Part shown: piece after piece, positions 7,529 through 17,627 of the stretch
Layout: each line of letters opens with the position of its first letter
Position numbering within the stretch: position 1 is the first letter of the stretch
Assembly (NCBI RefSeq): GCF_022524345.1
Contig: NZ_JAKWJU010000002.1
Span: 2,294,001-2,358,000 of the forward strand
Origin: Streptomyces marispadix
GTDB lineage: Bacteria; Actinomycetota; Actinomycetes; Streptomycetales; Streptomycetaceae
Length of the DNA: 64,000 nucleotides
Reading direction: 5' to 3'
Made by a program: the position numbers and the translations under genes
Notes under the pieces: generated by a model
The model's database searches: none
What the model was told of the DNA's origin: nothing
What the model saw: only the letters and a program-made list of their open reading frames with translations

Positions 7529-8440
7529 CTACCGCGGCGGTGGTCCGCTGTCGTCCAGCGCCGCCTCCTGGCCCGGCCCGGGAGCCCCCGTCGGCATCGC
7601 GGGATGCCGTCCGAGGATGAAGACCCCGCCGACGGCGGCGCTCAGCCCCGCGATCTGGCCCAGGATCGCCGGCGGCGTCAACCGCACGGTGTCCCCGAGG
7701 AATCCGATGCCGCACACGATCCCCGCCAGCGGCTCGGCCGCCGTCAGCGCGGGCAGCGACTGCCGCAGGGCTCCCGCCTCGAAGGCGCTCTGCACCAGTA
7801 CGAGCCCCACGACGGCCGAGGCGACGATGACGTACGGCTGCCAACTGGTGGCGAGCCCGACGACGCCGGAGTCGTCGAGGATGGTGCTGGCCTCCCTCGT
7901 CAGGGCGTCCTGGAGTCCGTAGAGCACGCCGGCCGCGGCAGCGAGCAGCGGCGGCTCCTCCACCAGCCGCATGTGCCGCGCGATCACGACGAGCACCAGC
8001 GCCACCGCCACCACGGACCCCAGCACCAGCCAGTGGCGTAGCGCACCGATGGTGTCGGAGTCGGTGCCCTCGGGGGCACCGGCGAACATGAACAACGCGA
8101 CGCCGCCGCTGAGCAGCACCACCCCGGCCCAGCCGCCGCGCCCCAGTCGCTGCCCGCTGATGTAGCGGGCCAGCGCCATGGCGAAGAGCAGATTGGTGGC
8201 GAGCAGGGGCTCGACGCGTGACACGTCGCCCTGGGCCAGGGCCAGCGCGCTGAGGATCTGCCCGATCACCATGAAGCCGATGCCGCACAGCCATCGCGGC
8301 ACCTTCATCAGGTCGAGCAGCAGCCGGAACGACAGGATGTCGGCGAGCGGGGCCCGCGCTGCGGCCTCCTGCTGGAGTACGAACCCGAGGCCCAGAAAAC
8401 AGGCCCCGACCAGGCCGTACACATAGACCATGATCGGCAT
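7529..8440 (-). CDS. DMT-superfamily (EamA-like) membrane transporter
   Basis: 303 residues from ATG 8440, which has a GGAG four to five bases upstream; the frame stays open to 8578, and starts at 8530 or 8578 would add a polar N-terminus. About ten hydrophobic segments are arranged as two similar halves, as in DMT/EamA exporters: FLGLGFVLQQEAAARAP and DVSRVEPLLATNLLFAMALA in the first, and ALRQSLPALTAAEPLAGIVC in the second (the paired motif before helix 9). Substrate unknown. The end is 30 bases from the convergent MFS gene. The C-terminus is a short Gly/Pro tail. Confidence 0.8.
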   Translation of the reverse strand: MPIMVYVYGLVGACFLGLGFVLQQEAAARAPLADILSFRLLLDLMKVPRWLCGIGFMVIGQILSALALAQGDVSRVEPLLATNLLFAMALARYISGQRLGRGGWAGVVLLSGGVALFMFAGAPEGTDSDTIGALRHWLVLGSVVAVALVLVVIARHMRLVEEPPLLAAAAGVLYGLQDALTREASTILDDSGVVGLATSWQPYVIVASAVVGLVLVQSAFEAGALRQSLPALTAAEPLAGIVCGIGFLGDTVRLTPPAILGQIAGLSAAVGGVFILGRHPAMPTGAPGPGQEAALDDSGPPPR

Positions 8441-8834
8441 GCCACTCCACGGCGCTTGAGCGGGCCCCGCGGTGCGCTGCGGGCCGTCCGCATCCGGGGG
8501 ATGTGTCTGACGGACATCAGCATCTCCCATATGTGCCGGTACGGGACCGCTGGGAAGCCGCGACACAGGCGATGACAACGGAGCGGACCAAGGCCGGTTC
8601 CGCCCCGTTGCCGCGGACGCCCCGGACGCAGGCCCGGGACGTACGGACGGCAGGAGTCACCGGCCGCACATACCCGGGCGGGGGCAGGGCGGCGCACATG
8701 GGACGCCGCTCACGGACCGCCGCCCAAGAGGCCCAATTCCCGCCAGACGGACGCCCGATGGCCGGATCGGTCCCCCTGTGAGGCGCCGTCGGCCCCGGTT
8801 CTGCAACAGGCCCACCGAGGAGGTGAGCGCTGCA

Positions 8835-8849
8835 TAGCGTTGAACCATG
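8835..8849 (+). promoter_or_regulatory. Candidate leaderless promoter
   Basis: TAGCGT at 8835-8840 fits the Streptomyces -10 pattern and is six bases from the ATG at 8847, with no ribosome binding site between, so the transcript is probably leaderless. No good -35 match is visible. Confidence 0.4.
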
Positions 8850-9173
8850 AGTCTGACGACCGAGGGAGAGGCGCCGGGGCCGGTGCGTTTCTATCTGGCC
8901 TGCGACGACATCGGCTGCCCGGCTCGCGCCGTGTTCGATCTCGTGATCCACGAACCGCCGCCGCCCATCGAGGACGATCTCTTCGGGCACATGCTGCACA
9001 GCAGCAGCCTCGCGGCCCCGTATCTGGAGGAGCAGGGCTGGACGTACACGCAGGGCGTCGGCTACTGGTGCCCCACCTGTTCCACGCCGCGGTCCCAGCG
9101 CCGTACTCCGCCGAAGCCGGGGCGTCGGCACATCGCACGCCGTCAGCGCAGGGACCCCCGGGGACCGCAGTGA
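8847..9173 (+). CDS. Small hypothetical protein with cysteine pairs
   Basis: A 108-residue protein I do not recognise as a characterised family. It has an N-terminal CDDIGCPARAVFD and a C-terminal YWCPTC, so two Cys-x(n)-Cys pairs could form a zinc site (inference). The C-terminal 25 residues are Arg/Pro-rich. No signal peptide or membrane segment, so cytoplasmic. ATG 8847 sits just behind a -10-like element. It stands alone between the DMT transporter and the SpoIIE-type phosphatase. Confidence 0.65.
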   Translation: MSLTTEGEAPGPVRFYLACDDIGCPARAVFDLVIHEPPPPIEDDLFGHMLHSSSLAAPYLEEQGWTYTQGVGYWCPTCSTPRSQRRTPPKPGRRHIARRQRRDPRGPQ

Positions 9174-9550
9174 GCCGCCGAGAGCAGCGAACCGGTACTC
9201 CGTGACCGTCGGGCCTTACGCGGACGAGCGGTCACCGCCGACCCGCACACAGTCACGCTCCGTGCCGAACTCCCGGCCCCCGCCGCCACGCTCCGCAGCC
9301 TCCCCTGAGCCGAACGCCCCGCATAGGCACGCATCCACGCGCCCCCTCTGCCGACTCGTGCGCCCGCGAATTCCAGCCGTTTCCGGCCGCCGCTCCGCTG
9401 GGCGCCCTCACCGCGAAGCCCGCCTTGGTCCAGTCGCGACCACGCTTATGCACCGGTTTCATCACAGGTGGGCACCTCTGCCTGCTGCGGTTGTATCTGC
9501 TCCCGTATGGATCGACCCTGGAAGAAACGTATGCGGGCTGGATTGGTGCC

Positions 9551-11977
9551 ATGAATGCGTGGAGCGAGGCCGAGACCATCGACTTCCGTGGGCCATTCGA
9601 CGTCACGAGTGCCGCCACGGTGCTGCTCGACAGCGAGAGCGTGGTCATCGGGTGGAGCGAAGCCGCCGGAGAGCTCTTCGGCTATGAACCGCGCGAGATT
9701 CTGGGCCGGCCGCTCGAGACGCTGATAGTGGGGCGCGCGTCCCGGAAACAGCCGCTCATCGAGCTTCTCGACCGGTCCGTCGGTCCGGCATGCCGCAGCG
9801 AGGCGTGCGTAGCGCTGCACCGTGACGGTCACCGCATGGAGGTGGCGACGACGATCTGCTCCTTCTCCGGCCGGGACGGCTCCCCGCAGATCATGGTCGC
9901 CGCCGCCCTCGAACCGCTGCGTTCCTGGGAGGCGCACCAGGCCATGCTCCGCGGCCTGGCCACCCAGTCCCCCATCGGCCTGGGCATCTACGACACCGAT
10001 CTGCGGCTGACCTGGATAAACGCCAAGTATCAGAGCGAGATAGACCGCAAGTTCCACGAGTACGCAGGCAAGCGCGTCAACGAGCTCTACGACGGCGGCG
10101 AGGTCATCTCGGAGGGGCACCCCAGCTCGCTGGAAGAGGTCATGCGCGGCGTGATCGACACCGGCGAACCGGTCTTCGGCATCCTCTACGAGGCACGGCC
10201 GCCCGTCGACCCGGAGCACGACCACGTCTGGTCGTGTGCGTACTACCAGCTCAGGGACGCCGACGGCAATGTGATCGGCGTCTGCGAGGACGCCCTCGAC
10301 ATCACCGAGCGCTACCGCGCCCAGCAGCGGCTCGCGCTGACGGTGCGCGCGGGCGTCCGCATCGGCACCACGCTCGACATGATCACGACGGCGAGGGAGA
10401 TCGCCGAGGTGGTCGTCCCCTCGTTCGCGGACCGGGTCACCGTGGACCTGGTCGAAGGGGTGCTGGAGGGCGAGGAGCCGCGCCCGCAGGGTGCCTCGCC
10501 CTCCCTGATAAGGGTCGTGGAACGCTCGGGCAGCCCCTACGCCGACGCCGGAAGCGAGGACGCGACGGCTGCGGGCCCTTACCGCGTCGAGTACGAGCCC
10601 GGCTCACCGCAGCTCTCCTCGCTGGCGTCCCGTAAGGCCGTCACCGTCGGCCACCACCCCCCGTACGGCGGCGGGGCCGAGGACGGCGTCCACTCCACGC
10701 TCGCCGTGCCGCTGCGTGCCAGGGGCACCACCATGGGTCTGGCCACGTTCATGCGCAGCGGCAACCCGGCCCCCTTCGAGACCGACGAACTCACCCTCGC
10801 CAACGAGCTGGCGACCCGCACCGCCCTGTCCGTCGACAACGCGCGCCGCTACACGCGCGAGCGCGCCTCCGCCCTGACGCTCCAGCGCAATCTGCTGCCC
10901 CGGGGTCTTCCCGAGCAGTCCGCCGTGGACGTGGCACACCGCTATCTGCCGTCCGACATCGGACTGGGCGTCGGCGGCGACTGGTTCGACGTGATCGCCC
11001 TCTCCGGTACGCGTGTGGGCCTGGTCGTAGGCGACGTCGTGGGCCACGGTGTGCACGCCGCCGCCACCATGGGCCGGCTTCGTACCACCGTCAGGGCCCT
11101 GGCCCGCCTGGACCTGGCGCCCGACGAACTCCTCTCCCGGCTGGACGACCTCGTGCTACAGGGCGCCGAGGACCAGGAGCCCGGAGCGGTGCCCGGCACC
11201 GACGAGGGCCTGGGCGTCGCATGCCTCTACGCGGTCTACGACCCGGTGTCCCGCAAGTGCACCGCGGCCCGCGCGGGCCATCCGCCCGCCGCGAGCATCG
11301 ACCCGGAGGGCAAGTTCCAGCTTCTCGACATCCCGCCCGGGCCGCCGCTGGGTGTGGGCGGGCTGCCGTTCGAGGCGATGGAGATCGAGCTGCCCGAGGG
11401 CAGCCTCCTCGCGCTGTTCACCGGTGGCCTCGTGCAGGACCGCGACCGCGACATCGACACCGGCGTCGCAAAGCTGAGGGACGTGCTGAGCGACCGCGAC
11501 GGCACACTTGAGGAGCTGTGCGACCGCGCCCTCAACGAGCTTCAGCCCGACGGCCCGGCCACCGACGACGCGGCGCTCCTCCTGGTGCGTACGCACGAAC
11601 TCGGCGCGGACCAGGTCATCGGCTGGGAACTGACCGCCGAGCCCAGCTCCGTGGGCCGCGCCCGTACGCTCGTGCTCGACCAGCTCTCCGAATGGGGCCT
11701 GGACGAGATGGCGTTCACCACCGAACTCGTCGTCAGCGAACTCGTCACCAACGCGATCCGGCATGCGGTCGGCCCCGTCTATCTGCGGCTCATCCGGGAC
11801 CGCAGCCTGCACTGCGAGGTCTCCGACAAGGGCCATACGTCGCCGAACCTCCGGCACAGCGCCACGGACGACGAGGGCGGGCGCGGCCTGTTCATCGTGG
11901 CGCAGATGGTGCAGCGCTGGGGCACGCGCTACACGACCTCGGGGAAGACGATCTGGACCGAACAGAACCTGGTCTGA
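9551..11977 (+). CDS. PAS-PAS-GAF-SpoIIE phosphatase with HATPase anti-sigma-like domain
   Basis: 808 residues from ATG 9551; the open frame reaches back to 9425 but that part looks non-coding. Domain order: PAS at about 15-115 (VIGWSEAAGELFGYEPREIL), a second PAS at about 130-260 (TQSPIGLGIYDTDLRLTWIN), GAF at about 275-435, PP2C-type SpoIIE phosphatase at about 440-665 (GLGVGGDWFDVIAL, then VVGDVVGHGVHAAATM, the metal-binding aspartates), and a C-terminal HATPase_c_2 of the RsbW type (FTTELVVSELVTNAIRHA, GGRGLFIVAQM). Such proteins dephosphorylate anti-anti-sigma factors, and the ATPase domain may act as the matching switch kinase. No transmembrane segment, so the sensing is cytosolic. It is monocistronic and its sigma-system partner is not nearby. 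Confidence 0.92.
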   Translation: MNAWSEAETIDFRGPFDVTSAATVLLDSESVVIGWSEAAGELFGYEPREILGRPLETLIVGRASRKQPLIELLDRSVGPACRSEACVALHRDGHRMEVATTICSFSGRDGSPQIMVAAALEPLRSWEAHQAMLRGLATQSPIGLGIYDTDLRLTWINAKYQSEIDRKFHEYAGKRVNELYDGGEVISEGHPSSLEEVMRGVIDTGEPVFGILYEARPPVDPEHDHVWSCAYYQLRDADGNVIGVCEDALDITERYRAQQRLALTVRAGVRIGTTLDMITTAREIAEVVVPSFADRVTVDLVEGVLEGEEPRPQGASPSLIRVVERSGSPYADAGSEDATAAGPYRVEYEPGSPQLSSLASRKAVTVGHHPPYGGGAEDGVHSTLAVPLRARGTTMGLATFMRSGNPAPFETDELTLANELATRTALSVDNARRYTRERASALTLQRNLLPRGLPEQSAVDVAHRYLPSDIGLGVGGDWFDVIALSGTRVGLVVGDVVGHGVHAAATMGRLRTTVRALARLDLAPDELLSRLDDLVLQGAEDQEPGAVPGTDEGLGVACLYAVYDPVSRKCTAARAGHPPAASIDPEGKFQLLDIPPGPPLGVGGLPFEAMEIELPEGSLLALFTGGLVQDRDRDIDTGVAKLRDVLSDRDGTLEELCDRALNELQPDGPATDDAALLLVRTHELGADQVIGWELTAEPSSVGRARTLVLDQLSEWGLDEMAFTTELVVSELVTNAIRHAVGPVYLRLIRDRSLHCEVSDKGHTSPNLRHSATDDEGGRGLFIVAQMVQRWGTRYTTSGKTIWTEQNLV

Positions 11978-12097
11978 GGGGAGTTGGCCCCGGGGGCCCG
12001 GTCCGTACGCACATCTGGCCGTACGCATATCCGGTCCGTTTACGGCCGGTGAATACGCGATCCGGCGTCCCGGGCCGTCGCGGCTCTGGCGCATGGG

Positions 12098-12183
12098 TGG
12101 TGCCCGGAGCCGGACTTGAACCGGCACGGCCCTCAGGGCCAACGAGGTTTAAGCTCGTCGTGTCTACATTCCACCATCCGGGC
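12098..12183 (-). tRNA. bldA: tRNA-Leu(UAA), bldA type
   Basis: An 86-base cloverleaf on the minus strand. The 5' acceptor GCCCGGA (12183-12177) pairs with TCCGGGC (12108-12102), with encoded CCA at 12100-12098. The anticodon stem ACGAG/CTCGT encloses loop CTTAAAC with anticodon TAA (12149-12151). A long variable arm (GGCCCTGAGGGCC) marks it as class II (Leu), and the T-arm has GTTCAAGTC. In Streptomyces the UUA-reading leucyl tRNA is BldA, needed to translate rare TTA codons in genes for development and secondary metabolism. It is alone, between the SpoIIE-type phosphatase and the ABC operon. Confidence 0.96.
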
Positions 12184-12299
12184 ACCGGCTCCAGGGACCC
12201 GCCGGTTACGCAGAGCGTGCGGGTTCCTACCCCAGGGTGCAGGTAGAGCCTATCCAGCGTCAGACCCCCAACTGCCGGGCGTCGTCCCGATGTTGTCTT

Positions 12300-12327
12300 A
12301 TTTTATGGGCAACTGACGAGGCGTCAG
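12300..12327 (-). promoter_or_regulatory. Candidate bldA promoter with inverted repeat at -35
   Basis: On the minus strand a -35-like CTGACG (plus 12322-12327) and a -10-like TAAAAT (plus 12300-12305) are separated by 16 bases and point at bldA. This would give a leader of about 110 bases to be removed by RNase P. The -35 lies in an inverted repeat, CTGACG-AGG-CGTCAG (12313-12327). A second, weaker -10-like TAGGCT lies nearer (12247-12252). Prediction from sequence only. Confidence 0.4.
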
Positions 12328-12370
12328 CACCGCGGTCCCCACTTCGGAGCGCCGCCCGTAGAACGCGTCT

Positions 12371-12385
12371 GTCATGGGAAATGAC
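12371..12385. promoter_or_regulatory. Inverted repeat in the bldA / ABC-transporter intergenic region
   Basis: GTCAT-GGGAA-ATGAC is a perfect 5-bp inverted repeat about 235 bases upstream of the ABC ATPase start. It could be an operator for a response regulator, but no matching regulator gene is adjacent. The rest of 12184-12618 holds the bldA leader and no gene I can support. Confidence 0.3.
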
Positions 12386-12618
12386 GGAAAGTCGCCGTCC
12401 GGACACTGGAATTCCTCTTCCGCCGATGGGGACCGACGGTGAGCCGCCCGCCCCCGGCCTCAGGGAGCCCGTCATACCCAGGGATGACCGCACAACGAGG
12501 CCGTACCTCGGAAGGCTGGCTCCGATACCGGTACGGGGGCTGATCCGCGGGGGCGCACGGGAGGACAACATGGTGTGGTCCCAAGACACGTACACCGGCC
12601 CGACAGGAGCGCCCTCCC

Positions 12619-13410
<792 letters not shown>

Positions 13411-13542
13411 GGCCCGCCGCCCGGCCGTCGGCGCCCGTCCATGGGCGGACGCGCCCGCCGGGATGCCACGGCAACGAACCCAGGACCGCAGGTCCCAAGC
13501 CTCGAACAGGGCTTCCCGGGACCCATAACCCAGGACTCACCG

Positions 13543-16099
13543 ATGCTCCGTACCGCCTTGCGCAACGTATTCGCGCACAAGGCCCGGCTGCTGATGACCG
13601 TACTCGCCGTGCTGCTCGGCGTGGCGTTCGTCTCCGGCACCCTGGTCTTCACCTCGACCATCTCCGCCGCGTACCAGAAGAGTTCGGAGAAGGGCTACAG
13701 CAACGTCGACCTGGCCATCCAGCCGCCCTCGGGTGCCGCCGCTCAGGCGCCCGGCGGCAGGCCGGGCGATGTGAAGCGCCTGTCGCAGGCGACGCTCGAC
13801 AAGGCCCGCGACCTGCCGGGCGCCCAGAGCGCCCGCGGGTCCGTCAGCGGCTTCACCGCGCTCGCCGACAAGAAGGGCAAACTCGTCGGCGAGGGCTGGC
13901 AGACCATGGGCGGCAACTACGACACGGGCCGCGACGGCCGTGCCGAGGACGTCCGTTACCCGATGAAGGACGGCCGCGCGCCGCAGCGGGCCCACGAGGT
14001 CGCGATCGACGCGGCGACCGCGAAGCGCGTCGGCTTCGAGGTCGGCGACACCGCCCGCATGTCGGTCGACGGCCCCGTGCTCAAGCAGCGCATCGTCGGC
14101 GTCTTCAACACCGACGACGGCAACGTCGCCGCGCGGCGGCACCCTCGTACTCTTCAACACCCCTACCGCGCAGCGGCTGTTCGCCCAGATCGGGCAGTAC
14201 GACCAGATCACGCTGAAGGCGGCGCCCGGCACCTCGCAGAGCGAACTGAAGGACCAGGCGCAGGAGATCCTTCCGGCGGGGTCGAAGGCCGTGACCGGCA
14301 AGAAGCTCGCGGCCGACCAGTCGGAGACGATCAAGAAGAGCATGAGCGGCATGCAGACCGCGATGCTCGTCTTCGCCGGAATCTCGCTGTTCGTCGGCAT
14401 CTTCATCATCGCCAACACCTTCACCATGCTCGTCGCCCAGCGCACCAAGGAGCTGGCGCTGCTGCGCGCGGTGGGCGCCGGGCGCCGGCAGGTCACGCGC
14501 TCGGTGCTGGTCGAGGCGCTCGTCGTGGGCGCGGTGGCCGCGGTGGCGGGCCTGGGCGCGGGTGTCGGAATCGGTGCGGCGCTGCGTTCGCTCATGGGCC
14601 GCTTCGGTGCGAAGGTGCCCGACGGTCCGCTCATCGTCGACGGCACCGCCGTCGGCGCCTCGCTCGCCACGGGCATCGTGGTGACCGTTCTCGCCGCATG
14701 GCTGCCTGCCCGCAGGGCCGCGAAGATCCCGCCGGTGGCGGCGATGAGCAGCGTGCATGCCGCCGCGACGACGCGGTCGCTGGTCATCCGCAACATCTTC
14801 GGTGCGCTGCTGGCCGGTGCGGGCACGGCGCTCGTGCTCTACGGCGCGGGCATGGACGACCGTGACACGGCGAAGATCCCGCTCTCGGCGGGCGCCGCCA
14901 CCTTGCTCATCGGCGTCTTCGTGCTGACGCCGCTGCTGTCGCGGCCGCTGATCGCCGCAGCCGCGCCGTTCATGCGGATCTTCGGGGTCGCGGGGAAGCT
15001 GGCGCGTCAGAACTCCGTACGCAATCCCCGCCGTACCGCTGCCACCGCGTCCGCGCTGATGATCGGCCTGACCCTCATCACCGGCATGACCGTCATCGCG
15101 GGCAGCGTGCAGCAGGCCATCGAGAAGATGGCGACGGACGCTCTCAAGGCGGACTACACCGTCAGCATGGCCAACCGGTCCCCGCTCTCACCCGAGGTCG
15201 AGCGGAGACTGGCCCGCGACGAGCAGGTCGAGGCGGTCAGCCCGCTGCGCAACTCCCCCGCGAAGATAGGCACTTCGACCGAGTACCTCACGGGCGTCGA
15301 CGGCGGGTCGATCGACGAACTGACCGATCTGCCGTTCGCCTCCGGCGGCTGGGGCGGCCTGTCGGGCGGCAAGGCCGTCGTGGACAAGGAAACCGCCAAG
15401 TCCAAGGGCTGGAAGACCGGTTCGACCTTCCCCGTCGTCTTCGAGGACGGCAAGAAGAGCCGGATGACCGTCTCGGGTGTCTACGAGGGCAACGAGATGA
15501 TCAAGGGCATCATGATCGACACCGGCACGCTCGATCCGCACATGAGGCAGGTCTCGAGCATGCAGGTCATGGTCAAGACGAAGGACGGCGCGAGCGATTC
15601 GGTCAAGTCGTCGCTTGAGAAGACCATGGGCGACAACCCCGCGGTACTCGTCCAGGACGAGAAGGACGTCTCGGAGTCCATCGCGAAGGTCTTCACGCTG
15701 ATGCTCAACATGCTCTACGGGCTGCTCGCGATGGCCGTCATCGTCGCCGTGCTGGGTGTGGTCAACACGCTTGCCATGTCGGTCTTCGAACGGTCGCAGG
15801 AGATCGGGATGCTGCGTGCCATCGGCCTCGACCGTCGGGGGATCAAGCGGATGGTGCGGCTGGAGTCGCTGGTCATCTCGCTCTTCGGCGGTGTGCTGGG
15901 CATCGGTCTGGGAGTCTTCTTCGGCTGGGCCGCGGGCAGGATCGTCGGGCTCTCACTTTCGACGTACACGCTGGTGCTGCCGTGGGAGCGGATGGGGATC
16001 TTCCTTGGACTGGCCGCGCTGGTGGGCATGTTGGCGGCGCTGTGGCCCGCGCGGCGGGCGGCGAAGCTGAACATGCTGACCGCCATCAAGACCGAGTAG
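13543..16099 (+). pseudogene. FtsX-like ABC transporter permease, frameshifted near 14131-14135
   Basis: About 851 residues if repaired: a two-copy FtsX-domain permease. Helix 1 (RLLMTVLAVLLGVAFVSGT) and the first periplasmic domain are read from ATG 13543 up to about residue 197. The frame then leaves homology and the correct reading continues one base later as GGTLVLFNTPTAQRLF. The simplest explanation is one extra C in 14131-14135. The remainder (14135-16099) is intact: FtsX core FAGISLFVGIFIIANTFTML, AQRTKELALLRAVGAGRRQV, a second extracytoplasmic domain, and a C-terminal FtsX core with FERSQEIGMLRAIGLDR. The reading frame is otherwise undamaged, so a consensus error or very recent mutation is more likely than decay. 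Partner ATPase is just upstream; paralogue at 42310-44895. Confidence 0.85.
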
Positions 16100-16207
16100 T
16101 CCCGAGGGCGGGACGCCTGCGGAAGACGGCGGGCTCCCGCGCAGACCTGATCGCCCATCGGCTCATGTACCCGCGGCCGACCTCTCCGCCGGTACGGAGC
16201 CGAGCTA

Positions 16208-16245
16208 CCGCGGCCCGGTCCCTCGACGGAGGGGCCGGGCCGCGG
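16208..16245. terminator. Strong bidirectional hairpin between convergent genes
   Basis: CCGCGGCCCGG at 16208-16218 pairs with CCGGGCCGCGG at 16235-16245, and the inner TCCCTC/GGAGGG extends the stem around a three-base loop. It lies between the 3' ends of the FtsX-like permease and the Gfo/Idh/MocA gene. No U-tract, as is common in Streptomyces. A loose direct repeat (CGACCCG within 16253-16300) follows. Confidence 0.75.
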
Positions 16246-16389
16246 TGTGTCAGGCGACCCGAGGGGCGCGGGGTGTCAAGCGACCCGGGGCGCGCCGGGT
16301 GTTGCGGACGCGGGCCCGGGCCGGTCGGGGCCGGGGCCCAGGTGCCGGGCCCCGGCGCCGGATGCTGTCGGCGCGTGCGCTGCCGCCGC

Positions 16390-17586
16390 TCAGCCCGGTG
16401 CGTCCCCGAAGTCGGGTACGGGAAGCCGCTCCCCGTCGCGCAGCGCCGAGTCGTGCGCGACGATGCCCGGCAGCGTGTAACGCGCGGCCACCCACGCGTT
16501 GACGGTGGGCGTACTGCCGTCGTTCACGGCCGTGACGAAGTCGTCGACGAGGAAGTGATGGCTGCCTTCATGGCCATTGGGCGCGTGCGCGAACTCGCGT
16601 GGCAGACGCGCCCGGTCGTGCACCGGCGCCGTACCCGAGACGAACGCGTCACGCAGCGCCGGCGACACCTCCGCCAGCGACGGATCGTCCGCGGCGAGCG
16701 TCGGCACCGCCTGAAGGTGCTCCGAGACGTCCCGCACCCCGCTCTTGTCCTGCCAGAAGCTGACCGTGGCCAACTGCTCGAAGCTGCCTTCCGTGCCGAA
16801 GAACCGGAAGCGGGACTCACGGATGTGCGACGGATAGCCGACCCTCCGGAACTCGTTCGTACGGAACGATCCGCCCCCGGCGACCTCGAAGAGCGCCGTC
16901 GCGTTGGAGAGATCGTTGCCGAACTGGCTTATCTCCCGGTCGAATACGCCGTCGCCGCGCTCGTCGGGCACGCCGATCGCGCTGACGCTCGTCGCATATG
17001 TCCGCCAGGCGCCGAGCACTCCGCCGATGCTGTGGGTGGGGTAGAGCAGCGGCGGATAGCTCGCCGTCTCCTTCCAGCGCTCGCCGCCGCTGTAGCGGTA
17101 GGCGTCGTAGAAGCCCAGGTCCATGTCGTGTACGTAGTCGCCCTCGGCGTAGAAGAGCCGTCCGAAGCCGCCGTCGGCGATCTTCTCCCGTGCGTAGACC
17201 GTGGCCGGGTTGTAGTGGCTGGTCTCGCCCATCATGTACGTGAGGCCTGTCTCCTTGACGGCCTCGATGACGGCCGCGCACTCCTCGTGCGAGACGGCCA
17301 TGGGCACCGCGGAGTAGACGTGCTTGCCCGCACGCAGCGCCTCGACGGCCAGCGGGCCATGGGTCCAGCGCTGGGTGAAGAGGGCGACCGCGTCGACGTC
17401 GGTCTCCAGCATCTCCTCGAACGAGGACACCGTGCCTGCCAGCCCCTCCGCGGCGACGAGCCGTTCGGCGCGCTCGGGGAGTAGATCCGTCACATGTATG
17501 TCGCCTACGCCCGGGTGGAGCCGGAAGAGCTTGGCGAACGATCCGGCGAACTGTCCTGCGCCGACGATTCCGATGGAGAAGGGCAC
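16390..17586 (-). CDS. Gfo/Idh/MocA family oxidoreductase
   Basis: A 398-residue NAD(P)-dependent sugar or polyol dehydrogenase. The Rossmann motif SIGIVGAGQFAGSFAKLF is at residues 4-21, and the GFO/IDH substrate-side motif is ALRAGKHVYSAVPMA, with the usual EKP replaced by SAVP. The C-terminal alpha/beta domain has YDAYRYSGGERW. The catalytic Lys of the EKP motif is therefore not evident, which is odd. GTG 17586 is preceded by AGGAAAGG. It is the fourth gene of the sugar ABC operon (16390-20964), 41 bases after the binding protein, so it probably oxidises the imported sugar. Upstream open frame to 18579 is an antisense/out-of-frame artefact. Confidence 0.88.
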   Translation of the reverse strand: MPFSIGIVGAGQFAGSFAKLFRLHPGVGDIHVTDLLPERAERLVAAEGLAGTVSSFEEMLETDVDAVALFTQRWTHGPLAVEALRAGKHVYSAVPMAVSHEECAAVIEAVKETGLTYMMGETSHYNPATVYAREKIADGGFGRLFYAEGDYVHDMDLGFYDAYRYSGGERWKETASYPPLLYPTHSIGGVLGAWRTYATSVSAIGVPDERGDGVFDREISQFGNDLSNATALFEVAGGGSFRTNEFRRVGYPSHIRESRFRFFGTEGSFEQLATVSFWQDKSGVRDVSEHLQAVPTLAADDPSLAEVSPALRDAFVSGTAPVHDRARLPREFAHAPNGHEGSHHFLVDDFVTAVNDGSTPTVNAWVAARYTLPGIVAHDSALRDGERLPVPDFGDAPG

Positions 17587-17627
17587 CAGCGAAGCCTTTC
17601 CTGTGCGTGCCGTCGTTGGTCGATGCG

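Noticed and set aside
9425..9550. Upstream extension of the SpoIIE-type phosphatase
   Set aside because: TTG start without ribosome binding site and residues unlike a PAS N-terminus; ATG 9551 begins directly before the PAS domain.
12098..12183. bldA or tRNA-Gln as integration sites of a mobile element
   Set aside because: No integrase, excisionase or duplicated tRNA 3' end was seen near either tRNA.
13543..16099. Programmed ribosomal frameshift in the ABC permease
   Set aside because: No slippery heptamer or downstream pseudoknot is visible and the intact paralogue needs no shift, so an indel is the simpler reading.
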